Origin: an uncultured Hyphomicrobiales bacterium
GTDB lineage: Bacteria; Pseudomonadota; Alphaproteobacteria; Rhizobiales; Devosiaceae
Length of the DNA stretch: 64,000 nt
Assembly: GCA_903828145.1 (NCBI GenBank)
Contig: CAIKKY010000010.1
Location: 100,039 to 164,038, forward strand
Direction: 5' to 3'
This document shows, piece by piece, positions 52,200 to 60,092 of this stretch. Both the position numbers and the translations under genes were made by a program. Within the stretch, counting starts at the first letter, position 1, and each line of letters starts with the position of its first letter. The notes under the pieces were generated by a model that saw only the letters and a program-made list of their open reading frames with translations, was not told where the DNA came from and did no database searches.

Positions 52200-53803
52200 T
52201 GGCTCAGGGTTTTGACTATGTCATCGTGGGGGGCGGCTCAGCGGGGTGCGTGATGGCCGCCCGGCTGTCCGAAGACCCGACCTGCCGTGTCTGCCTCATC
52301 GAGGCGGGCGGGCGGGACAGCCACCCCTTTATCCACATTCCGGTCGGTTTTGCCAAAATGACCACCGGGCCCCTGACCTGGGGGCTGACCACCGTGCCGC
52401 AGCGGCACGCCAATAATCGCGAAATTCCCTATGCACAGGCGCGTGTTCTGGGCGGTGGGTCGTCAATCAACGCTGAAATCTTCACGCGCGGCCACCCGTC
52501 GGATTACGACCGCTGGGCTGAGGACGAAGGGGCGACCGGCTGGGCCTTCAACGACATTTCGCGCTATTTTCTGCGCTCCGAGGGCAACAGCATCCTGTCG
52601 GGTGAATGGCATGGCACGGACGGGCCTTTGGGCGTGTCCAATGTCCCTGAGCCCAACGCCCTGAGCCGCGCTTTTGTGCAAAGCTGCCAGGAATTGGGTA
52701 TGCCCTATAACCCCGATTTCAACGGGGCGAGGCAGGAAGGCGCAGGGATCTATCAGCTGACGACCCGCAACAATCGGCGCTGCTCGGCAGCGGTTGCCTA
52801 TTTGCGGCCGGCGCTCACCCGCCCCAACCTGACGCTGGTCACGGGCGCGCTTGTGCGCCGCATCGTGATCGAAAACGGTCGGGCCACGGGCGTAGAATAC
52901 AGCCTCGGCAAAACCATCATCACCGCCGCGGCCAGTTCCGAAGTGCTGGTGACTTCCGGCGCCATCGGTAGCCCGAAGCTCCTGATGCTGTCGGGCATCG
53001 GGCCGTCTGCTCACCTCAATGCCGTGGGTGTGCCCGTCGTCCATCACCTGCCCGGTGTGGGCCAGAACCTCAACGACCATTTCGGCATCGATATCGTGGC
53101 CGAACTCCATGGCCATGGCTCGCTCGACAAATACAACAAGCCGCACTGGATGCTGTGGGCGGGCCTGCAATACGCGCTGTTCAACTCGGGCCCGGTGACC
53201 TCCAACGTCGTGGAAGGCGGGGCGTTTTTCCATGCTGACCGCAAGCGGTCGGACATGCCTCCCGATCTGCAGTTTCACTTTCTGTGTGGCGCGGGAGCCG
53301 AGGCGGGTGTGCCTTCGGTTCCGGTGGGATCGTCGGGCATTACGCTCAACAGTTATACCGTGCGCCCGAAATCACGCGGGTCTGTCACCCTGCGGTCCGC
53401 TGACCCGTCGGACAAGCCGCTGGTCGATCCTAATTTCCTTGCCGAACCCGATGACCTGCGGGTTTCAGTCGAAGGCGTTCGGATCAGCCGCGATATTTTC
53501 AACCAGCCGTCGCTCAACAAATACATCAAGGCGATCCGCTTCCCGGACGACAGCGTGAAGACCAAAGCGGATTTCGAAGCCTATGCCCGCCAATACGGCC
53601 GCACCTCGTACCATCCCACCTGCACCTGCAAGATGGGCACCGACGACATGGCCGTGGTCGATCCGCAGTTGCGGGTCTACGGGATTGAAGCGCTGCGGGT
53701 CTGTGACAGCTCGATCATGCCCTCGCTGGTGGGGTCGAATACCAATGCGCCCACGATCATGATCGGCGAGAAAGCCTCAGACCTCGTGCGTGGCAATCGC
53801 TGA
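52199..53803 (+). CDS. GMC-family FAD alcohol oxidoreductase (choline dehydrogenase-like)
   Basis: 534-residue GMC flavoprotein. The N-terminal ADP-binding motif is VIVGGGSAGCVMAARL; GMC signature 1 is RVLGGGSSINAEIFTRGHPSDYD and signature 2 is SGAIGSPKLLMLSGIGP. The C-terminal catalytic His is in SYHPTCTCKMG and the paired Asn in GSNTNAPT. It would oxidise a primary alcohol, probably passing electrons to quinone. The true start is ATG 52199, overlapping the ALDH stop by one base; the longer ORF (51980) reads through ALDH. It is last in the importer operon, and a hairpin follows. Confidence 0.94.
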   Translation: MAQGFDYVIVGGGSAGCVMAARLSEDPTCRVCLIEAGGRDSHPFIHIPVGFAKMTTGPLTWGLTTVPQRHANNREIPYAQARVLGGGSSINAEIFTRGHPSDYDRWAEDEGATGWAFNDISRYFLRSEGNSILSGEWHGTDGPLGVSNVPEPNALSRAFVQSCQELGMPYNPDFNGARQEGAGIYQLTTRNNRRCSAAVAYLRPALTRPNLTLVTGALVRRIVIENGRATGVEYSLGKTIITAAASSEVLVTSGAIGSPKLLMLSGIGPSAHLNAVGVPVVHHLPGVGQNLNDHFGIDIVAELHGHGSLDKYNKPHWMLWAGLQYALFNSGPVTSNVVEGGAFFHADRKRSDMPPDLQFHFLCGAGAEAGVPSVPVGSSGITLNSYTVRPKSRGSVTLRSADPSDKPLVDPNFLAEPDDLRVSVEGVRISRDIFNQPSLNKYIKAIRFPDDSVKTKADFEAYARQYGRTSYHPTCTCKMGTDDMAVVDPQLRVYGIEALRVCDSSIMPSLVGSNTNAPTIMIGEKASDLVRGNR

Positions 53804-53832
53804 CAACAGGCCCTGAACACGGCCGGGCACAG

Positions 53833-53857
53833 CCGGTTCGGGAGTCCCCCGAACCGG
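53833..53857. terminator. Bidirectional hairpin between GMC and aldo/keto reductase genes
   Basis: CCGGTTCGGG and CCCGAACCGG form a perfect 10-bp stem with a 5-nt loop between two convergent genes. There is no T-run, so termination strength is uncertain. Confidence 0.55.
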
Positions 53858-53865
53858 GTCGCCTC

Positions 53866-54684
53866 TCAGTCAAATACGGGCGCGTAGGGCACTTTGGCGT
53901 GATCGACCACTCGGTAATTGATGCGGCTCATGGCGTTGATTCGGGCCATGTCGATGGACGACAGGGTGAAATCCATCACATCAAAGTTCGCCCGGATATT
54001 GTCCGGCTTTGTGGACATGGTGTTGATCGGCACGCCCGTCTGAAGAATCCAGCGGAGCACCACCTGCGCCGCGCTTTTGCCATAGCCCGCCCCGATCTCG
54101 GCGAAGATCGGGTATTTGAACACCTCACCGCGCGCCACCGAGCAGTAAGACGAGAGCGGAATGCCGGTCTCATTGGCTGCGGCCAGCAGGGTGGACTGGT
54201 TGAGCAGGGGGTGAAACTCCACCTGGTTGGTGGCGAGCGGGACCGACACCGTATCGCGCGCGACGCGCATCATGGCGGCGGTAAAGTTTGAGATGCCAAT
54301 GTGGCGGGCAAGCCCCTGCCGATGGGCACGTTCAAGCAGGCGCAGCGTGGGCTTGATCGTGCCGTCAGGGTCTGGCCAGTGCAGCAACAGCAGGTCCACC
54401 TGCTCGATCCGGAGGGCTGCGAGCGATTGCTCGACCGACGGCAGGAACAGGGCTTCGCTGAAGTTATGAATCGACACTTTGGTGGTTATGCACAGCGACT
54501 CGCGGGAAATCCCGCAGGCGGCGAGGGCGCTGCCAACATCGGCTTCGTTGTCATACATCTGCGCGGTATCGAAGGCGCGATAGCCCACCTGCAACGCAGC
54601 GCTGATCGCGCCAGCCAGGTCAGCGCCCTTCAGCGGGAAGGTTCCGAAGGCCCGCTGGTTGCTTTTCTCAAAGGTGATGGTCAT
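53866..54684 (-). CDS. Aldo/keto reductase 1 (2,5-diketogluconate reductase-like)
   Basis: 272-residue NADPH-type reductase of the AKR superfamily. The tetrad is visible: Asp in AFDTAQMYDNE, Tyr in the same block, Lys in ITTKVS and His in LLLLHWP. Further blocks are IGISNFTAAMM, the NQVEFHPLLNQ strand and NTMSTKPDNIRANF (cofactor loop). The short length and NQVEFHP place it near DkgB-type enzymes. It is transcribed divergently from the CoA-transferase operon, with operator site 3 between them. Confidence 0.92.
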   Translation of the reverse strand: MTITFEKSNQRAFGTFPLKGADLAGAISAALQVGYRAFDTAQMYDNEADVGSALAACGISRESLCITTKVSIHNFSEALFLPSVEQSLAALRIEQVDLLLLHWPDPDGTIKPTLRLLERAHRQGLARHIGISNFTAAMMRVARDTVSVPLATNQVEFHPLLNQSTLLAAANETGIPLSSYCSVARGEVFKYPIFAEIGAGYGKSAAQVVLRWILQTGVPINTMSTKPDNIRANFDVMDFTLSSIDMARINAMSRINYRVVDHAKVPYAPVFD

Positions 54685-54775
54685 CCTGCCTCCGATGGCG
54701 GTGGAAAGCTGTTTTGTGAACTGAACGCACGCATGATTTGGCTCTTGAAGACAATGGCGTGAGCTTGTTATTTTG

Positions 54776-54791
54776 ATAACCGGTTAGTTAC
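54776..54791. promoter_or_regulatory. Candidate TetR operator, site 3
   Basis: ATAACCGGTTAGTTAC, which contains the perfect palindrome TAACCGGTTA. It lies 30 bp before the CoA-transferase start and 92 bp before the divergent aldo/keto reductase, so it could control both. Confidence 0.65.
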
Positions 54792-54820
54792 TTGTTGCCA
54801 ATCGGGGTTAGGGGCGAATC

Positions 54821-56392
54821 GTGGGAAAAGTGCAGTCTGCTGCCATGGCCGTGAGCCGGATCCGGGACGGGGCGGTGGTGGCGGTGAATTCGTCCTCGGG
54901 TCTGATGTGTCCAGACGGGGTCCTGAAGGCCTTGGGCGAGCGTTTTGTCGCCGAAGGGGCGCCAAAGGCGCTGAACATGATCCATCCGATCGCCGCTGGT
55001 GACATGTTCGGTACCAAGGGCGTCGATCATCTCGCCCATAAGGGCATGATCGCCACCATCATCGGCGGGTCTTACCCATCGGGTCCGTCTGCCGGCACCC
55101 GACCGCTGATCTGGGACCGGATTCTCGACGAGGATCTCGCGGCCTATAATCTGCCCTCTGGCGTCATCTTCGACATGCTGCGCGAAGGCGCTGGGCATCG
55201 TCCGGGCGTCCTGACCAAGGTCGGCATGGAAACCTTCGTCGACCCCGACCTTGATGGCGGGGCCATGAACAGCAGCGCGCGCGCCCGCCCCATCGTGAAG
55301 AAGGTCGATTTTGCAGGCGAAACCTGGCTGCATTTCCCTCCTCTGCGGCCGGATGTTGCGATTATCCGCGCGACGACCGCCGACGAAAACGGCAACCTGA
55401 CCTTCGAGCAGGAAGGCGCATTGCTCGGCGCCATGGAGCTGGCCCTCGCTGCCCATAACAGCGGCGGCCTGGTGATCGCGCAGGTGCGGCGCGTTGCGGC
55501 TTTCGGCACGCTCAGGCCCCATGATGTGCGCGTGCCCGGCGTGCTGGTTGATATCATTGTCGAAGAGCCCGAACAGCTTCAGACCACGGCAACACCCTAT
55601 GATCCGGCGATTTCGGGCGAGCTGTTCCGCCCGCTCGACAGTTTCGATCTGCCTGAGTTCGGCGTCAGCAAAGTGATTGCCCGGCGCGTCGCGCAGGAAC
55701 TGCAGCGCGGCTGGGCCGTGAATATCGGCTTCGGCATCTCCGCCAATGTACCCCGCATTCTGATTGAGGAAGGCCTGCACGGCCAGGTGACCTGGGCGAT
55801 TGAACAGGGCGCCGTGGGCGGGGTACCGCTGCTCGACTTCAAGTTCGGCTGCGCGTCGAATGCCGAGGCCTTCGTCGCATCGCCGCACCAGTTCCTGTAT
55901 TTTCAGGCGGGCGGTTTCGACTGCACCTTGCTGTCCTTCCTCGAAATTGGGGCCGACGGCTCGGTCAATGTCAGCCGTCTCGCGTCAACACCCCATCGGA
56001 CGGCCGGCGCGGGCGGCTTCATCGACATCACCGCCCGGGCAAAAAAGATCGTGTTCTCGGGCAATTTCAATGCCGGTGCCAAGATGCATATCGAAGACGG
56101 GCGCCTGGTCATCGATCACGAAGGCAAGGCGGCCAAAATCGTCGGGACGGTGGACCATGTGACGTTTGCCGGCGCGCGGGCGCTGCGGCAGGGTCAGGAT
56201 GTCACCTATATTACCGAGCGCTGCGTGATGAAGCTCACCCACGAGGGGCTGGTTGTCACAGAGATCGCGCCGGGCCTTGACCTGAGACGTGACATTCTCG
56301 ACCGTGCGGCGACACCACTCGTCGTGTCGCCAACGCTGAAACCGATGGCGCCGGACCTGTTCCGGCCCGAAAAGATGGGACTGCACCTGTGA
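54821..56392 (+). CDS. Acyl-CoA:acetate/3-ketoacid (propionate-type) CoA-transferase
   Basis: 523-residue family I CoA-transferase with alpha and beta halves fused. The N-terminal half has DGAVVAVNSSSGLMCP, and the C-terminal half carries the catalytic Glu in WAIEQGAVGG, preceded by NIGFGISANVPRIL. It moves CoA from a donor acyl-CoA to the carboxylic acid made by the upstream dehydrogenases, activating it for the acyl-CoA dehydrogenase. The start is GTG 54821, after TTAGGGGCGAATC. The stop overlaps the hydratase start (GTGA). Confidence 0.93.
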   Translation: MGKVQSAAMAVSRIRDGAVVAVNSSSGLMCPDGVLKALGERFVAEGAPKALNMIHPIAAGDMFGTKGVDHLAHKGMIATIIGGSYPSGPSAGTRPLIWDRILDEDLAAYNLPSGVIFDMLREGAGHRPGVLTKVGMETFVDPDLDGGAMNSSARARPIVKKVDFAGETWLHFPPLRPDVAIIRATTADENGNLTFEQEGALLGAMELALAAHNSGGLVIAQVRRVAAFGTLRPHDVRVPGVLVDIIVEEPEQLQTTATPYDPAISGELFRPLDSFDLPEFGVSKVIARRVAQELQRGWAVNIGFGISANVPRILIEEGLHGQVTWAIEQGAVGGVPLLDFKFGCASNAEAFVASPHQFLYFQAGGFDCTLLSFLEIGADGSVNVSRLASTPHRTAGAGGFIDITARAKKIVFSGNFNAGAKMHIEDGRLVIDHEGKAAKIVGTVDHVTFAGARALRQGQDVTYITERCVMKLTHEGLVVTEIAPGLDLRRDILDRAATPLVVSPTLKPMAPDLFRPEKMGLHL

Positions 56393-57165
56393 GCGATCCG
56401 CGCCTTGAGCTGACCTATGAGGGCGAGATCGCCCGGCTCACGATCCGGCGGCCTGACAAGCTGAATGCTCTCGACGCCGAGATGATGGCGGCGCTGGTCG
56501 GCCTTGCGCACGAGGTCGAACAATCGTCTGCGCGCGTCCTCATCCTGCAGGGTGAAGGCGGCCGTGCCTTTTCCGCCGGCGGTGACATAGCGGCCTGGAG
56601 TGCCGAAACACCCGAGGCCTTCGGTCGGCACTGGGTGCGCGATGGGCACGTCGCGCTCGATGCGCTGGCGCAACTGGCTATTCCCGTCATAGCGGCCATT
56701 GATGGCCACTGTCTGGGCGGCGGGCTCGAACTGGCGGCGACCGCCGATTATCGCATCGCCGAGGCGCAGGTGACTTTTGGCCAGCCTGAAACGAGGATCG
56801 GCATTATTCCCGGCTGGTCAGGCACGCAGCGGGCGGTTCGCCGCTTTGGGGCGCAGATTGTGCGCCGTATGGCCCTGTTTGGCGAGGTGCTCACGGCGGC
56901 CGAGGCTGAGGCCGCAGGCATTGTGGACAAGGTGGTCCCCGAGGGACAGGCCGGGGCCGCCGCACTTGCGCTGGCCGAGCAGGTTCTTGACCGCGCGCCG
57001 CGCGCGACGGAATTGACCAAGATGCTCATCAATGCCGCTGAGGGTGAAGAAGGCGGGCGCATCCTCGAATCGCTGGCGGGCTCGATTGCTGCGGCCAGTG
57101 ATGACCTGCAACTCGGCCTCGCGGCCTTCCGCGCCAAGCGTAAGCCCGACTTCCGGCGGCGCTGA
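56389..57165 (+). CDS. Enoyl-CoA hydratase/isomerase family protein
   Basis: 258-residue crotonase. The oxyanion-hole segment is [13 protein letters not shown] and the second block [41 protein letters not shown] contains an acidic residue (Glu) near the second catalytic Glu position, though the usual PEVGLG is altered to PETRIG. It may hydrate the enoyl-CoA formed by the cluster's acyl-CoA dehydrogenase or carry out an isomerase or lyase step. The start is GTG 56389, coupled to the CoA-transferase gene. Confidence 0.92.
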   Translation: MSDPRLELTYEGEIARLTIRRPDKLNALDAEMMAALVGLAHEVEQSSARVLILQGEGGRAFSAGGDIAAWSAETPEAFGRHWVRDGHVALDALAQLAIPVIAAIDGHCLGGGLELAATADYRIAEAQVTFGQPETRIGIIPGWSGTQRAVRRFGAQIVRRMALFGEVLTAAEAEAAGIVDKVVPEGQAGAAALALAEQVLDRAPRATELTKMLINAAEGEEGGRILESLAGSIAAASDDLQLGLAAFRAKRKPDFRRR

Positions 57166-57217
57166 TCCCTGGCGAACAAACGTTCGTGCAGTCCACCCAC
57201 ACCAGCGAGGCCCCGGT

Positions 57218-58471
57218 TTGCGCGACAAGGCATTTCTGACCGGCCTGTTTGAGGCCGCCGTGGCTGCGGCTGATCCGCAGGCGGCGCTGCGGGCGCATCT
57301 GCCGCCAAAACCGCGAGGCCGCACCGTCGTGATCGGTGCGGGGAAGGGCGCGGCGCAGCTGGCTGCCGCGCTCGAAACCCTGTGGGATGGTCCCCTCAGC
57401 GGTGTCATCGTTACCCGCTATGGCTATGGCTGTGCGACACAGACCATTCGGGTGATGGAAGCAGCGCACCCGGTACCCGATGGGGCGGGTCTTGCAGCGA
57501 GCGCGGCCCTCCTTGCGGCGGTGCAGGGCCTCTCCCCCGATGATCTCGTCATTGCCCTTGTTTCAGGCGGCGGGTCGGCGCTGTTGCCGGCACCGCCCGA
57601 TGGTCTGGGCCTTGCCGACGAGACTGCGCTGGCGGAGGTTCTCCTCGCATCCGGCGCGCCGATTTCGGTGATGAATGCAATCCGCAAGCAGGTGTCGACC
57701 ATCAAGGGTGGGCGGCTGGCGGCAGCCTGTTTTCCGGCCCGTGTGGTCAGTCTGATCGTATCCGATGTCCCCGGCGATAACCCCGCCGAAGTGGCCTCGG
57801 GCCCGACCGTACCCGATGCTGTTGCCCCCGAGGAGGCGCTGGCGCTGGCCGATGCCTGGCGGATCGTTTTGCCGCCCCGCATCCGCGCTCACCTGCAGTC
57901 CGGCCGGGCCGCTGCGCCTTTGCCGACAGACCCGGTTTTTGCTCGCAATACGGTTCACGTTATCGCCTCGGCCCGGCAGTCCCTGGAGGCCGCGGCCCGG
58001 CGCTCTGAAACGCTCGGCGTGGCGGCTGTCATTCTCTCTGACAGCATGGAAGGTGAGGCCCGCGAGGTGGGCCGCGTTCATGCCGCCCTGATGCGGGAGA
58101 TCGCCCTGCATGATCGCCCGTTTTCGCGCCCCGTCGTGCTGCTATCGGGCGGGGAAACAACCGTCACGGTCCGGGCGAAGGGCAAGGGCGGCCGCAATAC
58201 CGAGTTCCTCCTGGCCCTTGCTGCGGCGGCACCGGGTCTGGCCTTCACAGCGCTCGCGGCGGACACCGATGGCATCGACGGCACCGAGGATAATGCGGGT
58301 GCCTTTGCCGATGGCACCACGGCGGTGCGCCTGCGCGCTCTTGGGCTCGATCCGATTGCCTGCCTGGCCGGCAATGACGCCTGGACCGCTTTTGCCGCCT
58401 TGGGGGACCTGTTCGTGCCCGGCCCAACCGGCACCAATGTCAATGATTTCCGGGCGCTTCTGTTGCGCTGA
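57218..58471 (+). CDS. Glycerate 2-kinase (DUF4147/MOFRL family)
   Basis: 417-residue kinase of the GckA/TtuD type. The N-terminal DUF4147 domain shows [27 protein letters not shown] and [18 protein letters not shown]; the C-terminal MOFRL domain shows [23 protein letters not shown] and [17 protein letters not shown]. It phosphorylates D-glycerate to 2-phosphoglycerate in the cytosol, suggesting that the cluster's substrate yields glycerate or hydroxypyruvate. No in-frame ATG or GTG fits; TTG 57218 with AGCGAGG seven bases upstream is the best start. It is the last gene of the CoA-transferase operon, convergent with maoC. Confidence 0.92.
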   Translation: MRDKAFLTGLFEAAVAAADPQAALRAHLPPKPRGRTVVIGAGKGAAQLAAALETLWDGPLSGVIVTRYGYGCATQTIRVMEAAHPVPDGAGLAASAALLAAVQGLSPDDLVIALVSGGGSALLPAPPDGLGLADETALAEVLLASGAPISVMNAIRKQVSTIKGGRLAAACFPARVVSLIVSDVPGDNPAEVASGPTVPDAVAPEEALALADAWRIVLPPRIRAHLQSGRAAAPLPTDPVFARNTVHVIASARQSLEAAARRSETLGVAAVILSDSMEGEAREVGRVHAALMREIALHDRPFSRPVVLLSGGETTVTVRAKGKGGRNTEFLLALAAAAPGLAFTALAADTDGIDGTEDNAGAFADGTTAVRLRALGLDPIACLAGNDAWTAFAALGDLFVPGPTGTNVNDFRALLLR

Positions 58472-58479
58472 CCGGCCTC

Positions 58480-58935
58480 TTAGCGCTGAACCATCAACAG
58501 GTTCGTACCCATCTGCACAGCCTCGCCGCGCTGGTTATGCACGGTGACGGCCAACTCGATGATCCCCCGGGTCCCGTCGCTGGTGGGACGCAGGGCGCGG
58601 ACCTCGATGCGGGCCCTGATTGAATCGTTCGCGAGTACGGGATGTCGGAACGACCAGTCCCAGTGGAGCGACGCAATGGCCCGAAATTGGGCAGCAGCCT
58701 GATTTTTGAGCCCATCGGTCAACGAGAGGATCAGCAGTCCGTGGGCGACGCGGCGGGGAAAGCCCAGCGCGCGCGCCGCCTCATCGTCCATGTGAATGCC
58801 GAAGCGGTCCCCCGTCATGTCGGCAAACTGGTCGATCAAGGCTTCCGAAACGATGGTTTCCGCCGTTTCGATGGCGTCGCCGACCACAAGGTCATCGAGT
58901 CCGTAAGTGCCCGGGGGCAGCAGGCGGCCGCTCAT
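58480..58935 (-). CDS. MaoC-like (R)-specific enoyl-CoA hydratase
   Basis: 151-residue hot-dog-fold hydratase. The catalytic pair lies in FADMTGDRFGIHMDDE (Asp and His spaced as in MaoC/PhaJ hydratases), followed by RRVAHGLLILSL. It hydrates enoyl-CoA with the opposite stereochemistry to crotonase, so the cluster has both kinds. The stop is convergent with the glycerate kinase gene, and the start overlaps the stop of aldo/keto reductase 2 (ATGA). Confidence 0.92.
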   Translation of the reverse strand: MSGRLLPPGTYGLDDLVVGDAIETAETIVSEALIDQFADMTGDRFGIHMDDEAARALGFPRRVAHGLLILSLTDGLKNQAAAQFRAIASLHWDWSFRHPVLANDSIRARIEVRALRPTSDGTRGIIELAVTVHNQRGEAVQMGTNLLMVQR

Positions 58936-59948
58936 GCGGGGACCGGCGCATCGTCGCGCAACAGCCCCTGCGACTTGAGTTCAGCCCAGAATTCGGCGGG
59001 AATGGGGTGACTGAACCAGGCAAGGTTCTGCTCAAGCTGATCCACGGTCCGGGTACCGGCGCAGAACGACGGCACCGCCGGGTGCGCCACGACGAATTGC
59101 AGGGCTGCGGCCGGCAGGGGCACGTTGAAGCGGTGGCAGACCGCCTCGATTTTCGCCACTTTTTCCATCACGGCTGCAGGAGCCGGGGCATAGTTGTAGC
59201 GGGCACCGGGCTTGGCGCCCGTGGCGAGGATGCCGGAATTGAAGCCCCCGCCCACAAGCACGGCGGCGCCGCGCGCTTCGCACAAAGGCAGGAAGCTATC
59301 GAGCGCCTCCTGTTCGAGCAGCGTATAGCGCCCCGCAAGCAGGAAGCAGTCAAAGTCCCGCTGCTGCAAGGCGGCATGGCACACCTGCCACTCGTTGACT
59401 CCCACACCGATCGCTTTGACGAGTTTTTCGTCCCTGAGCCGGGCCAGCGCCCTATAGCAGCCATCCATGGCCTGCCGGAACACCTCCGGCTGCTCGGCGC
59501 CGCGCGTGAAGACATCGATGTCGTGGATGAAGAGGATATCGATACGCTCAAGCGCCAGCCGCTGCAGGCTATCTTCGAAAGAGCGCAACGTACCATCGTA
59601 GCTGTAGTCGAAATCCATGGTGAACGGCGCGGCATTGGTCCAGGGCGAAAAGTCGATGGTGTCGCGCTTTGCTGGCCGCAGCAGCCGCCCAACCTTCGAG
59701 GCCAGCACGAAATCGTCGCGCTTCTTCCAGCGCAACGATTGGCCGGTGCGCAGTTCGGACAGGCCATGGCCATACATGGGCGCAGTGTCGAAGAAACGCA
59801 CGCCCTGGGCCCAGGCGGTCTGAAACATCGCGTCTGAGGTTTCTTCGTCGATCTCGCGGACGAAATTGCCGACGGGTGCGGTACCAAATGCAAAGCCTGT
59901 TACATCAAGGTCAACCCGCCCGAACTTGCGCTTTTGATCTGGACGCAT
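58932..59948 (-). CDS. Aldo/keto reductase 2 (L-fucose / D-threo-aldose 1-dehydrogenase-like)
   Basis: 338-residue AKR of the aldose-dehydrogenase branch. The tetrad is visible in RFFDTAPMYGHGLSE (Asp, Tyr), LASKVGRLLRP (Lys) and DILFIHDID (His). The segment IGVGVNEWQVC and the long loop after LLRP (about 30 residues) are typical of L-fucose, L-galactose or D-threo-aldose dehydrogenases and of pyridoxal 4-dehydrogenase. It may oxidise an aldose to the lactone. It is the first gene of a two-gene operon with maoC, with operator site 4 just upstream. Confidence 0.9.
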   Translation of the reverse strand: MRPDQKRKFGRVDLDVTGFAFGTAPVGNFVREIDEETSDAMFQTAWAQGVRFFDTAPMYGHGLSELRTGQSLRWKKRDDFVLASKVGRLLRPAKRDTIDFSPWTNAAPFTMDFDYSYDGTLRSFEDSLQRLALERIDILFIHDIDVFTRGAEQPEVFRQAMDGCYRALARLRDEKLVKAIGVGVNEWQVCHAALQQRDFDCFLLAGRYTLLEQEALDSFLPLCEARGAAVLVGGGFNSGILATGAKPGARYNYAPAPAAVMEKVAKIEAVCHRFNVPLPAAALQFVVAHPAVPSFCAGTRTVDQLEQNLAWFSHPIPAEFWAELKSQGLLRDDAPVPA

Positions 59949-59968
59949 GGCATTCTCCCCTCAAATAA

Positions 59969-59984
59969 GTAACTGTTTGGTGCA
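59969..59984. promoter_or_regulatory. Candidate TetR operator, site 4
   Basis: GTAACTGTTTGGTGCA, 20 bp before the aldo/keto reductase 2 start. It shares GTAACY and GGTGC/AGTGC with site 2, and both sites are followed by a TTAA (RTTAA); it differs from the consensus at two of the core positions and is the weakest of the four. Confidence 0.5.
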
Positions 59985-60092
59985 TTAATGGCATGCAGGG
60001 GCGGTGGATGCAAGGCGGTGGCTGTGCATCGGACGGGCACTTTTCCAGAGCGGTACGACGGTTGCGCGAGCGGCTGGAGCCTCGTTTGCGGC

